NCBI GenBank assembly: GCA_017506865.1
Contig: JAFCMP010000512.1
Span: forward strand, 682,001-746,000
Origin: Tribonema minus
Lineage: Eukaryota; Sar; Xanthophyceae; Tribonematales; Tribonemataceae
Length of the DNA stretch: 64,000 nucleotides
Reading direction: 5' to 3'
How positions within the stretch are numbered: the first letter of the stretch is position 1; each line of letters begins with the position of its first letter. Below the pieces are notes generated by a model that was not told the DNA's origin, did no database searches, and worked only from the letters and a program-made list of their open reading frames with translations. Positions 1-9,708 of the stretch are shown here, in pieces. The position numbers and the translations under genes were made by a program.

Positions 1-466
1 TGAGGGCTCACAAAAGCATGTGCATACCACGCAATGCGATCTGCTACTTCTCGCACATTTGCTTAGGTTCAAACTCTGTAGATATCTCAACTCTGCTGTA
101 CAAAAACACTGGTGAGTGTTGCGTTGGCGCTGGTGGCATCCACACACATATGTAGTCATTTCGAGTTGTTTGGGGTGACGTAATTCAGCTTGTGGCATGT
201 AATTGTCCGGGCAGAATAGGTAGCATGGCATATTCTTGAGTACGGCATGCACCTAACTTGTCAATGTTTAAGTGGCCTCAAGTTAACTTCAACTGTTGAC
301 TTGAGCGTGCATCAGTGCGCTTTTGGCGCAGTGGAGTAGTAGCTCAGTAATGTTCAGCAGTGTGCAATTACATCATGGCAGCAGACTGACATTATGCCAT
401 TGTGCTTAAACCGCATCACAAATACTTGATGCTCATTCAACTGCCCTCGACCTTCTTTGTTTTCAG
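1..466. other. Upstream/intronic sequence, no exon recognised
   Basis: No exon is supported here. The stretch ends in a 3' splice site (tttcag at 461-466), so at least its right part should be intron of the SPIN90-like gene. Earlier exons probably lie outside the window. An ACTTCAA-type word occurs near 285. Confidence 0.5.
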
Positions 467-3389
467 GTTACCCGAATAGCAGTGACCCCTGCCTCCTGCG
501 CAGCAGCATCGCGCTCATACAGGTAAATTCAACTCTGAAACAGCAGCTGAAGTCTGTGTTAGTGCATTCAAATGCAGACCATTCAACTCTGCCTGCTGCA
601 GCCAGCCATCGAAACGCTCGCATGTAATCATACCAGCCCAGTTTAAGCTGCTGACTTGGTGAGTCACCATGAGTGAGAGGGTGCAAATCAATCGCAGTTC
701 TATCACACAGCGAGGCAGCTGTCACACACCCTGAACCTCCATGCATGGGGTTAATGGCCGCTGATGCGCGGTGGCGAGCTGTGCTATTCGATTGATGTGT
801 GTGCCGTCTGCGATGCTCACCTCATGTACTCGCATTCATGAACAGATTATGGTTCAGTGACAGTGCTCAAATTAATGTCAGGTCAGGTCGTCGCAATATC
901 CGTACATTCCGTGAGCGCGGGATTGCTGGAGAGCCCTGAGCACTGCTGAACGTACTCACAAAACCTCACAATTGAGCCTGCAGCTTACTTCAATTGCTAT
1001 GATAGTGTAACTTCAGCTTCAAGTCAAGGTTTGGCAGCTAGCGTCATGTACAGGAACTTGCCTTTCTGCCAGAGAAGAAGTAGCTTGATGTCTGCTGCAG
1101 CTGGAGCAAGCCACTGAAGCCTCCCACGCTGGTGCAAGCACGACAGCTGTTCTCCAGGTTCCTTGCGAATGCCATCATTAGTAGTGGTTCCGTTTTCTTG
1201 ATATTTGAATGGACGCCGCCTTTGCTGTCTTGCGAATGCAATCAGTGGTTTCGTGTTCTTCATTTCTAAATCGAGGCCCCCATTGCTGTGGTGTCATTGT
1301 GCAGGACATGTTGGAGCAAGAGGGCATGGGGGCCTGGCTACACACGAATGACGTCAGCGTTGTCATTGACATTATCATTACACAGTGAGTGCTTTGAACC
1401 CAAACTCTAACCCTAACCCTGAGAGGGGAAACAGTAGACTCTGTGAAGGTCCGCTGCAGTGTTTGTAGGTTGAAGAGAAGTGCTGCAGCTGTTGCGGTAA
1501 TTGTTGAGATTGCAAGCACAATGAAAGTGCTAACACAAGCAGGCACAGAGACGCCATATTTGCAATACAGGTGGATACCTCTGTAGTACCTGCACGCCGC
1601 ACAGGAAGGGCGGTCGTGGCTGAAGCCACAGTTTTCAGAAGTGAGCTCTGCATGCAGGCTCCACAAGCGCCTCAAGCAATGTACTTCTCAGTTCCATGTG
1701 CTCCATTCATCAAAAGTACACCTCATGTAGTTGAAGTGCATTTCTAGAGCTGCCGTGCGCCAAGTGTCGTACAGGCGGCACTGGAGCGACTGCCGGTGGC
1801 TATCAAGACACGATGTGACATACAGTTGCAAGCCTTGCACACGTACTCAAGCCTCAGCCGCTTCAATGATAAGTATACATCAGAGTCTGCCGTAAGACAG
1901 AGCACCGTCATAGAGTCTGCAGGCATTTGCTGGCAAGTGTGCGTATTGTACTGCACTGTAAGGGATGCACAATACTTGTGCGTTGGTAGATGAACATTAC
2001 AAGCTTGCTTCGTGCAGATGTAGGACATCTCAGTTCAGCTAGGCGCAAGATACGCCATACACATACCGTGAAGCTTCAGCATTCTGGCATGGCCTGTGAT
2101 TTTGCACTACCATATAAGCAGCTACCATCTGCATGCAAAGTTTAACTTGTTGCGTGACCTGTGGCCTGGGTATGCAGGAGTTTTGGCAGCTTCTGTCTCA
2201 CTTGCTCTCTCTATGCGCTGTTGTGTTCTGCATGCATTGCAGGTGCCTGAACAGGCCGCCAGATGATGGCTTGAGACTGGAATACATGCAGCTGTTGGAG
2301 ACGGTCCTGCGCCACTCCGTGTGGAGCACCAAGTGCCAACGATACAGGTGCGTTCACACTTCGCGTACAGAAGTCTCCAGCAGTACATACCGCACTTGAA
2401 GTACGTGAATGGTGTCATTTAGAAGTGATCATGAATGCGCATTGAGACACTTTCAGGTGTTAGCAGGGTTTATGTAGGTTCTGCCAGCAAGATGGACATC
2501 CACTATCCGGGCTTTTTGGCGCCTTACGCGTAATGACTCACAGCACGTGAGTGGTACGCTGCTGCACATGCCAGTGGGCCTGCATACACAATCACAATGA
2601 TTATGCATGCTTGGTCGTGCTGACACAAAGCTGTACGCGAGCAACTTCAGTTCACTTGCCAAAGAATGTCCAAATACTGATAATCAAGACCCCTGGCCAA
2701 ATTGAAAATCACCGTGAAGGTGAACCATTGACAAGCACGCACGTGTAGTGCGCGAACATGAGACCTGTTGATTCATGTGCGGTGGCTCAGTGGTCTGCTG
2801 CAGGCAATGCCATTGAGTGCCAGTCACTGTGGGTTTATGGGTTTCTTGTGTGCCAAAAGCGCACCTTCATCGCCATAGTGTTCCTCATGTGCAGGGGTCG
2901 TGATTGTCCGTGCGCAATGAGACTCTTTCTTTGTCCATGTAGGGTATAGTGCAGACGCATGCTTGACACAATCATCTGGGCTGTTTCATGCCCTGAGCGA
3001 GGATTCAATGAAAGAGAGTAAGGAATGGTTCAACTTACTAAGACTTGTGGCAGGTACCATTTGTGTAGTATGGTATGACATGCTGTCAGGCCTACCAATG
3101 GCACCAGTGGCGCGCCAGTCGCCGCCATTTCCAGGAGGTAATTTGTCTAATCGGTCGGTACACGTCAATTTCTTTCACGTGCCGTCCTCAAGGGAATGCT
3201 ATCGCTGTCATAAGGGTATTATTAGGCAGCGTTTTGACCTACTGTACCTCAAGTGGATCTGGCTGTTGCCGCTGTCGTCGCAGGGAAGTCGACATCGTTG
3301 CCATGCTTCTGGACTTGAGAGATCACTCCCCCCTGCAAGACGTGGCGTCGACTGCTGACATTGTGGCTGGCGTCCTACGACTCGAATGA
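467..3389 (+). CDS. SPIN90/Ldb17 leucine-rich domain protein, 5' partial
   Basis: Four exons in consistent phase: 467-522, 1305-1384, 2243-2347 and 3284-3389 (stop TGA 3387-3389). The spliced product contains GAWLHTNDVSVVIDIIIT, then LRLEYMQLLETVLRHS, then REVDIVAMLLDLRDHSP. This follows the C-terminal leucine-rich domain of the SPIN90 (NCKIPSD)/Ldb17 family, whose core reads 'yTND..vLIDIIiR.L' followed by 'LR..YL.lL..lL..T.y' and 'Y+..eI..lL'. Family members bind and activate the Arp2/3 complex to seed linear actin filaments. Exon ends leave 0, 2 and 2 bases, which the following exons complete exactly. The N-terminus is missing, presumably left of the window. I see no SH3 domain in the visible part. 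The last intron carries a fragment of a retroelement-like tail (2971-3010). Confidence 0.72.
2971..3010 (+). mobile_element. Fragment of the dispersed retroelement 3' tail
   Basis: This stretch contains ATCATCTGGGCTGTTTC, then GCCCTGAGCGAGGATT. It is a diverged copy of the tail at 9226-9322, 29073-29180 and 47181-47279. It lies inside the last intron of the SPIN90-like gene. Only the distal 40 bases of the tail are recognisable. Confidence 0.55.
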
Positions 3390-3945
3390 CATGGCTTTCG
3401 TCTTTCACGCGTCACGTATGGCAGCAGCACACTGAGGTGTCAATTGATGCACTCGCGCACTCTCGGGTGTATGAGATCTTTCGCCAGCTTCTGTCGCAGT
3501 GTCGCTCTGCCTGCGCTGCATGGAATGATGTCATGTGGCGTGAGTCGACAGCATGGTGAAAAGCGCTTCGTGAGGACTTGGAGAGCAAGCGAGCAAGCAG
3601 ACCACGCGAAGCCATGCAAGTGTCTGCATCTGGATATGTCTGCATCTGGGTATCTAATCACAGTCGTTCTGCGAGGTGGCACGTGGCACACGACTACGGT
3701 GTGTTGCTCATGATGTCTCGCTGATGCTGTCGATGATATACGTTGCGCCTCTAGGCAAGCCCAGCCTTTCCCATCTCAACCCGTCAGGCCGACTTGAAAA
3801 GCGACTCTTCAGCACACGCTCATCGGATTTATGAAAATGCACGTTCAGCAATCTCACTCCACCGCTAGAGGCCGCAAACGCTCTCGGCGCACGCGCGCGA
3901 CTGCGCTGCCTGAGCCAGGCAGCTGTGCTTGGCAATCGCGCTGCC
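3390..3945. other. Intergenic spacer
   Basis: The spacer lies between the SPIN90-like stop and the first ATG of the F-box gene. The F-box frame is already open from about 3835, so the true start could be a non-ATG codon or come from an upstream exon. I see no other coding signal. Confidence 0.4.
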
Positions 3946-6824
3946 ATGTGTCGGATGGGGGCAGGCGTGCGGCCTTTGCAGTACCAGGGAGTGGAGCCAG
4001 CAATCAAGCGGCAGCCTCGGCATGGTCTGTTGGTGCTGCCGCTGGCGACCGTGTACTACGGCGTGATACAGTACCTGTGTCCACGGGATTTGGCTGCGCT
4101 GTCCTACACCTGCTCCAGCCTAGGGGGCGTTGCCACGGTGTCGGACTATTGGCAAACGCGGTGCCAGAGCACCCTTGAGATTTGCGATCTGGTACGCTAC
4201 TCTGGCCTGGAGCTGGCGCGGGCTACGGCCCTGCGTGCGCGGGCACTGCTGGTGGCTGACGAGTGCAGCAGCAGCGATGATGCTCTGGAGCACAACCTCA
4301 TCGTGGCTGCTCTGGGCTGCAGCAGTCAAGATCAGGTACTTCAAAACAATGGATCACAGCCAAGTATTGGTGGATAAGCAAGCACAGAGCTTCATTGAAA
4401 CAATGCAGGCCGTCTGCGTGTGGCCTAGTGCTGCTGTACAGCGCCTTCATTTCCACTGCTAGGCGCTCGGCTCAGACTAGTCTTCGCGCTGCAAGGTGCA
4501 TGTCTGTCACCAGCGCGCCAAATCTAGGCTCGTCAATCCCGCTCCCACCCTTCTCATGCCGCTATTGCTGTGCAGATGGACGAGTGCCCTTCCAACACGA
4601 TCACGCCTTCGCCGTGCTTGTGCGAGATGAGCCGCTGCCGATCCTCTTCCGCCAACGACTTGCTGAAGCTGCAGTCGGCCTACGCTCCGCCAGTTTCAAG
4701 CGCGCTGAGCCACCTTTCCATGGTGGCTTCGGTGCGGTGCCAGACACGCTGTGGATGTGCTGCGGATCGCCCCTGCTACTGGAGCAGCAGGTGCGCCGCC
4801 ATGTGCATGCCCTAGTGTGGAGCAATCAGTTTCGAGGCATTCTGCCCGCGCTCCCCGATCATGTTGCTCGGCCTTCGTGGGGACACGTCAATGCTGCGCT
4901 TGCATGCACTGTACCAGCAACCGTGACACGCTGTCTAGCTTGTCTGTCTGACTTTGTAGATTTGAACAGCGTGCCACCCCTCCCAGCCGTCATGGTCAAC
5001 GCTGTCAGTGGCAGTAGCCATCGCTGCTCTCTCGGCAGTCACAATCACGCCTGCCTCGACCTTTTCGTGCATGTCGCCGCACTGAGAGTATCCATCGCAT
5101 CGCTTCCGCCGCCCGTTGAAGCTCAACTTTTCCATCTTCAACTGTCACTTGCACTTGCTCCCCCTTTGCGCGCAGCGACACGCGCTCCACCGACACTGTG
5201 GACCACCTCACCTTCCAGCTCCGCAAGCCCACCCTGTCCCAACTTCAACTGTCACTTGCACTTGCTCCCTGCGCTTGCTCCCTGCTCGCAGCGCCACGCG
5301 CTCCACCGACACCGTGGACCACCTCACCTTCCAGCTGCGCAAGGGCACGAACGTCGTGACGCGCTTCGCGATCGCGCCGTACCGCGCCTTCTGGCAGCCG
5401 GACAGCCCTACTTATGCCCCCCTGCACGCGCGCATCGCCTTCTACCATGAGTCCCTCGGCGAGGAGCCGTACTATGTCAGTCCGAAGTTCGCTGTTAAGC
5501 CCACCATGGAGCTGCAGGTGGGTTGCGCCACGCTGTATACCTACCAACCTCTTGCTGGTGTGTTCTCGACGACTGCATGTACATATTGTACAGTGCATGG
5601 AGGCTGTTGAAGTTCTTGTTGCCTCACGGTATACCAATTCCGGGCCACTGCGAGCGAGCGGAGTGTTCACTGCTGACAGGTTCAATCCTGGTGGACATTT
5701 TAGAACGTTTGGTCCTCGTGGTCTCGTCAGACTGCCACCAGAAGGCTGCCACTGCCGTCACCTAATTGTGTGGAAATGCAATCCCTGTACCGCCCCTTCA
5801 AACAGCGTCTGACGGCGAGGCAGCGGGCCGCTTTGACTGCTTGTGCGGCACGTGAAGTGCGCTGGCAGCTGCCACTTGCAATACAACCATCCTCACCAAT
5901 CTTCAGCACCCCTGCGCTTCTCCCCTCACACACCATCAGACTGCATGCTGCTGCCCAAGCTTGGTGGTCCTGCTCTGGCGCTGCGATGCTCCTCAGCAAT
6001 ACCACAACAACACACCCCCTGCCCGGCACCTATTGTCCCCGCTGTCCCCCTCCCCCCTACAGAACTTCACCTTGCTCAACAGCCGGCCATGTGCTGCTGC
6101 TGCAGTGCTTCTCAGCAATATCACAACAACACACCCCCTGCCCGGTACACCCACCGTCCCCTCTGACCCCCCCCCCCCCCCTCCCCCCCTTCAGAACTTC
6201 ACGCTGCCCAAGCCGGCCATCTTCATGTGCGACGGCGCCGCGCGCGTCGAGCTCCTCGGCAAGCAGACGCGCCAGACGCTTGGCCCCGCGGCCGGCGCCA
6301 CGCACGACGCCTACTACACCTGCCTCTCCTTCGTGGGAGTCTACGGCGCATCGCTCGCGGCGGACGTGCGCTACGAGGCCGCTGAGCGCTGGCTCGCGCG
6401 CAACGTCGCCGTCACCGTGCGCCCCGGCGCCGTGGGCGCGCTCGCCGCGCCGCTGCGCTTCCAGATGTTCGAGTCGTCGTCCTTCGAGGCGCTGTTTGCG
6501 GCGTACGCGCGCCGCGTCGCGCGCCTGAGCGCCTGCAACCACGCCTCGCGGCAGCAGCAGCGCCGCGCGCCGCCGCCGCCGCAGCAGCGCTTTGCGGAAG
6601 GCGGCGGCAGCATCGGCAGCGGCGGCAGCATCAGCTTCGGCGGCGGCAGCGGCGGCGGCAGCGGCGGCGGCAGCGCGCTGGACGACGCCGCCGCCGCCGT
6701 GCGCGCGTCGCTGCGCTTCTCGTGCGGCGCCGACGGCCGCGCGCTCGCCGCGGACGAGACGCCCGCGCAGCGCTGCCCCCGCGCCGTGCACGTCGACATC
6801 ACCGCCGTCGCGCTGCTGCCTTAG
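3946..6824 (+). CDS. F-box protein, At4g00755-like
   Basis: Four exons: 3946-4335, 4576-4790, 5292-5517 and 6195-6824 (stop 6822-6824). They total 1461 nt, giving 486 aa with all phases matching. Residues about 28-85 form an F-box-like segment (LPLATVYYGVIQYLCPRDL, then YWQTRC), the usual Skp1-binding part of an SCF ubiquitin ligase. The rest follows the plant At4g00755 family: CYWSS (family ASYWSS), TDTVDHLTFQL, a PYRAFWQPDSPTYAPLHAR stretch, EEPYYVSPKF, then ARVELLGKQTRQ and YYTCLSFVGVYG. The C-terminus adds a Ser/Gly-rich tail of GGGS repeats encoded by a GGC run. The frame chosen for exon 2 is the one that keeps phase and gives YWSS; an overlapping longer frame (4395-5450) does not. Both later introns carry ghost copies of the next exon's start. 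The substrate is unknown. Confidence 0.8.
5136..5230 (+). repeat. Ghost 3' splice junction of F-box exon 3
   Basis: The polypyrimidine/AG and the first 50 or so exon bases of the junction at 5292 are repeated 116 bp upstream, with the ghost boundary at 5176. The copy reads ACACGCGCTCCACCGACAC and then diverges. Confidence 0.85.
5960..6110 (+). repeat. Ghost 3' splice junction of F-box exon 4
   Basis: The junction at 6195 (ttcag|AACTTCACGCTGCCCAAG) is duplicated 132 bp upstream (ctacag|AACTTCACCTTGCTCAAC, boundary 6063). The intron part (CTCAGCAATACCACAACAAC) is duplicated with it. Confidence 0.85.
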
Positions 6825-7070
6825 CGGCCGCCGCTGCTGCCGCCGCCGCTGCTGCCACCGCCGTCGCACTGCTGGCGTAGTGGCGGTCGCCGCCGCTGCT
6901 GCCGCTGCCGCTGCTGCCATCAAGGTGGCGCAGTCGGCGGCGGCGGCGCAGGGATGGCGGCGCAGCGCTAGGGCAAGAGAGCTCGTGCAGCAGCGCTCAG
7001 CATGTGCTGTGGCGGCGGCGGTCGGCGCTGCTGCTGCGTGCGGCGCCGCTGCGCCAGCGAGCGCAATCAA
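6541..7070 (+). repeat. GGC/GCC/GCT trinucleotide-rich tract
   Basis: Degenerate GGC, GCC and GCT triplet runs begin inside the last F-box exon, where they encode the Ser/Gly tail. They continue for about 240 bases past the stop codon at 6822-6824. The bias opens long reading frames on both strands (for example 7094-6057 on the - strand) that I regard as artefacts. Confidence 0.8.
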
Positions 7071-8558
7071 CAACGTCCAGGCGACCACAACCATTCGCGC
7101 AAGAGAGAGGGCCGGCAGCGGCCGCAGTTTCAGGTATCCGCCGCCCTAGGATATTCCTCTGTATCTGAGTGGCGGATACACATGTAACTGGCGTAACCGC
7201 CTGCTGCCCTGTTCATAACAATCATTCATCAATCACGACCGGCGCACACTCCTGTGCGCACAATGACTGGGGGGGGGGGGGGGGGGGGGAGCAGCATTGC
7301 TCAGCGCAAGCTGCACAGGTCCTGTGGCCGAATAGCTGCCGGCCTGCATCATGAGAAGGGGGGGGGGGGCGAAGTGGCCTTATGTAGGGGGTTCCTGAGT
7401 CTTTTGTTTGTCACGCCTGCATGTTCCGGAGAGGGAAGGTGGAAGGAAGGGAGTGGTGTAGGGAGAGAGGGGGGGGGGGGGGGGGGGCAAGGGGGCGTGC
7501 GCATGCCATCGCCCACTGGCCCAGAGCTTATGCGTTAGCGCGCAATATGCTCTTGGTCGTTTGGCGCGCTGTGCTGTCGCGCATGCCTCTCCTGTCAGCC
7601 GCAGAGCTCAAGTCCAAGCCTTGTACTATATGTTGCTTTGCTTTAGGGGGCAAGGGGGGTGGGTGAGGGGCGCACGAGTGGATTCTCAGATCTGGCCATC
7701 AGATGCGAGGGGTAGGTAAGAGGGGTGGGCAGGGGATATTGGGGGGGCGTGCCGTATTCACGCAGGTGCGTAGGGGACAGGGGGGCGGGAGGGGGGGAGG
7801 TGTGTTACATTCGGATGGTTCAGGTCTGCCCTTACATGGTGCAAAGGTGGTGGCCTCGGTTGCTCCTTAGATCTGCAGCAGCGTGTGTCACAGCACAACA
7901 ACAGCACAATGAATGTTCTGTGCAACACGTGTACCACGTGGCGCGATTTTGTGCACTTTTGTGATGCTGGCATTCTGCAATCTTTGCACAGGTGGGTGAT
8001 GCTTCTCGGAATACCAGCAAGTGCTCACTGACATGCTGTAGTATGCTCACGGCTGCGGCTGTTGTCAATCAAAGACTTTCAATTGTTGTAAGTGTGTCGG
8101 TCGTCAATGATGGTGTTTTGTGTGAGCATATCAGCATATGGAGCATGACGTCTTAAGCAATTGCCATTTGCCACCCCCACCTGGTCACCCATTAAGTTTC
8201 AACTTGAAGTTGGCATTGTTTTGAGGTTCACTTCTCGCATCTGCTGCGTCAGCCATCTTCCTGCTTTCACCGTCCAGTGCCTTCTGACGGCAAGTCAGCA
8301 TTTGCAGATGACAACTAGAATGTGCTGCCATTTACTGAATGACGTATGCATATGCAACGCCCTTGACAGATGGACCCCCGAGTCGTGCTGTGATGCATGG
8401 GATTTGTGACCATAGCTCTAACAAAAAGCAGAAACGACTTTCAAACGACCCATTTAGCCATGGTTTGTGTCTGGAGGCTGATCATCTCGGCGAATACGGT
8501 ATGAATGGCCATTTTCCATTTGTATTGCGGGCATGCATTATATATCCACAAATTTCAG
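6825..8558. other. Intergenic, G-tract rich
   Basis: No gene is supported. The stretch contains poly-G runs near 7268-7289, 7360, 7470-7487 and 7740-7800, and the end of the GCC/GCT tract. Short ORFs here are low-complexity Gly runs. Confidence 0.5.
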
Positions 8559-8571
8559 AGTGCAGATACAT

Positions 8572-9340
8572 GTATACCTATCAATACGTATACATTGATG
8601 GATGGTTACATCGATCTACTGTAGATAGTACATAGCGGCAATACCTCAAAACGGGACTGGTGGACGAGGACTACACGCCGTTTCTGGGGTCCGCCGGGCC
8701 GCCGGGGAGTCGTAGGATGGACATCGTGCTGCCTGCCGACGCCTTCCTGGTGACCGGCTACGACGACCCGACACGCCACCTACCGCTCATGGTGGACGTT
8801 ACCTGCTTCGAGGCACAGGTGGCGTCGCGGGCGGCGAAGACTGCAGATGACCCCGAGCGATGCTGCCGCGACCAAGAGGCCGCCAAGACTACCCACTATT
8901 CTGGTCATTATGATCGGAATTGCTACAAACTTGCCACTTTGGCAATAGGGTCATTTGGCAGCATCGGGGAGCAGGGGCGGAAGCTGCTGGAGGCTGTGGC
9001 GACGGAGTATGCCAGCAGGATGTCAGTGCCCGGAGGAGCGCGCCCTAAAGCTCTCAAGGGCATCGCCCTGGCGCGCTTACGCTCGGCACTGTCGGCAGCG
9101 CTCCACATGGCGTACTCTGGCCGTGTCATGACACACATGGCAGAATCCAGGGGGGGGGGGCACATGGAGGAGGGCGTAGGGGAGGACCCCGAGATGCCAT
9201 TTGGCGGCGGCGGCGTTTGAGTGGTTGTCGTTGCGACACTTTCAGACTGTCATACGACATGTAGATTCCTTACAGCTAGATGCCAATCATCTGGGCTTTT
9301 TCGCGCCCTGGGCGAGAATTAATAAGAGGTACATAGATCT
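8572..9340 (+). mobile_element. 5'-truncated LINE 3' end with reverse-transcriptase-type C-terminus
   Basis: An open frame from about 8660 to 9220 has no ATG. It contains DIVLPADAFLV, LPLMVDVTC, EAAKTTHYSGHY, LATLAIGSFGSIG and LRSALSAALHMAYSGR. This layout resembles the C-terminal end of ORF2 in algal and metazoan non-LTR elements. A 3' UTR-like tail follows at 9226-9322. The insert is flanked by direct repeats AGTGCAGATACAT at 8559-8571 and 9343-9355, with looser similarity continuing on both sides (GATGGATGGT.ACAT). This suggests a 5'-truncated retrotransposition event. The RT catalytic core and endonuclease are absent. The family assignment rests on residue layout only. Confidence 0.6.
9226..9322 (+). 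repeat. Retroelement 3' tail, copy 2
   Basis: The tail runs from GTCGTTGCGACACTTTCAG to CGAGAATTAATAA. It is nearly identical to the copy at 29073-29180 and related to those at 2971-3010 and 47181-47279. It directly follows the LINE-type frame. Confidence 0.8.
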
Positions 9341-9355
9341 TTAGTGCAGATACAT

Positions 9356-9708
9356 AGATGTATCATCGATGGATGGTCACATGTCACAGATGGTCACATC
9401 GACCATGTGACTGTACATTAGATCTCGATCTCGGTTGACGCATTTCTGCGGATCCTTGTGGTGTGGTTCCCCTTCCCCCCCCCCCCCCTCTTCTTCTTCC
9501 CGCGGGGACACTGTAACTGTGAGGGAGCAGAGTGTGCAAGCAATTGCAACATATACCTCAAGGCGGCGCGAGTGGACAACAGCGGTGATCACCTGTTCAC
9601 CAGCTACTGTAGCTAGCAAGCATGCGCGCGAGGCAGTGATTTCACAAATCACCTCAAGCGGCGAAAATATCGCAGCCTAAAGGTGTGCTTATCATCTGAA
9701 GTACAGAC
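9356..9708. other. Intergenic spacer upstream of the xylanase
   Basis: The spacer holds the right half of the direct-repeat region and a C-run near 9476-9488. No coding signal. It presumably contains the xylanase promoter, but I recognise no element. Confidence 0.4.

Noticed and set aside
4395-5450. 351-aa + strand ORF over F-box exon 2 and the following intron
   Set aside because: It cannot join exon 1 in phase, and the other frame gives the family's YWSS motif. The ORF also runs through an intron holding a ghost junction.
6057-7094. 345-aa - strand ORF over the GCC/GGC tract
   Set aside because: It is a composition artefact opposite the true F-box exon; the product is Ala/Arg low complexity.
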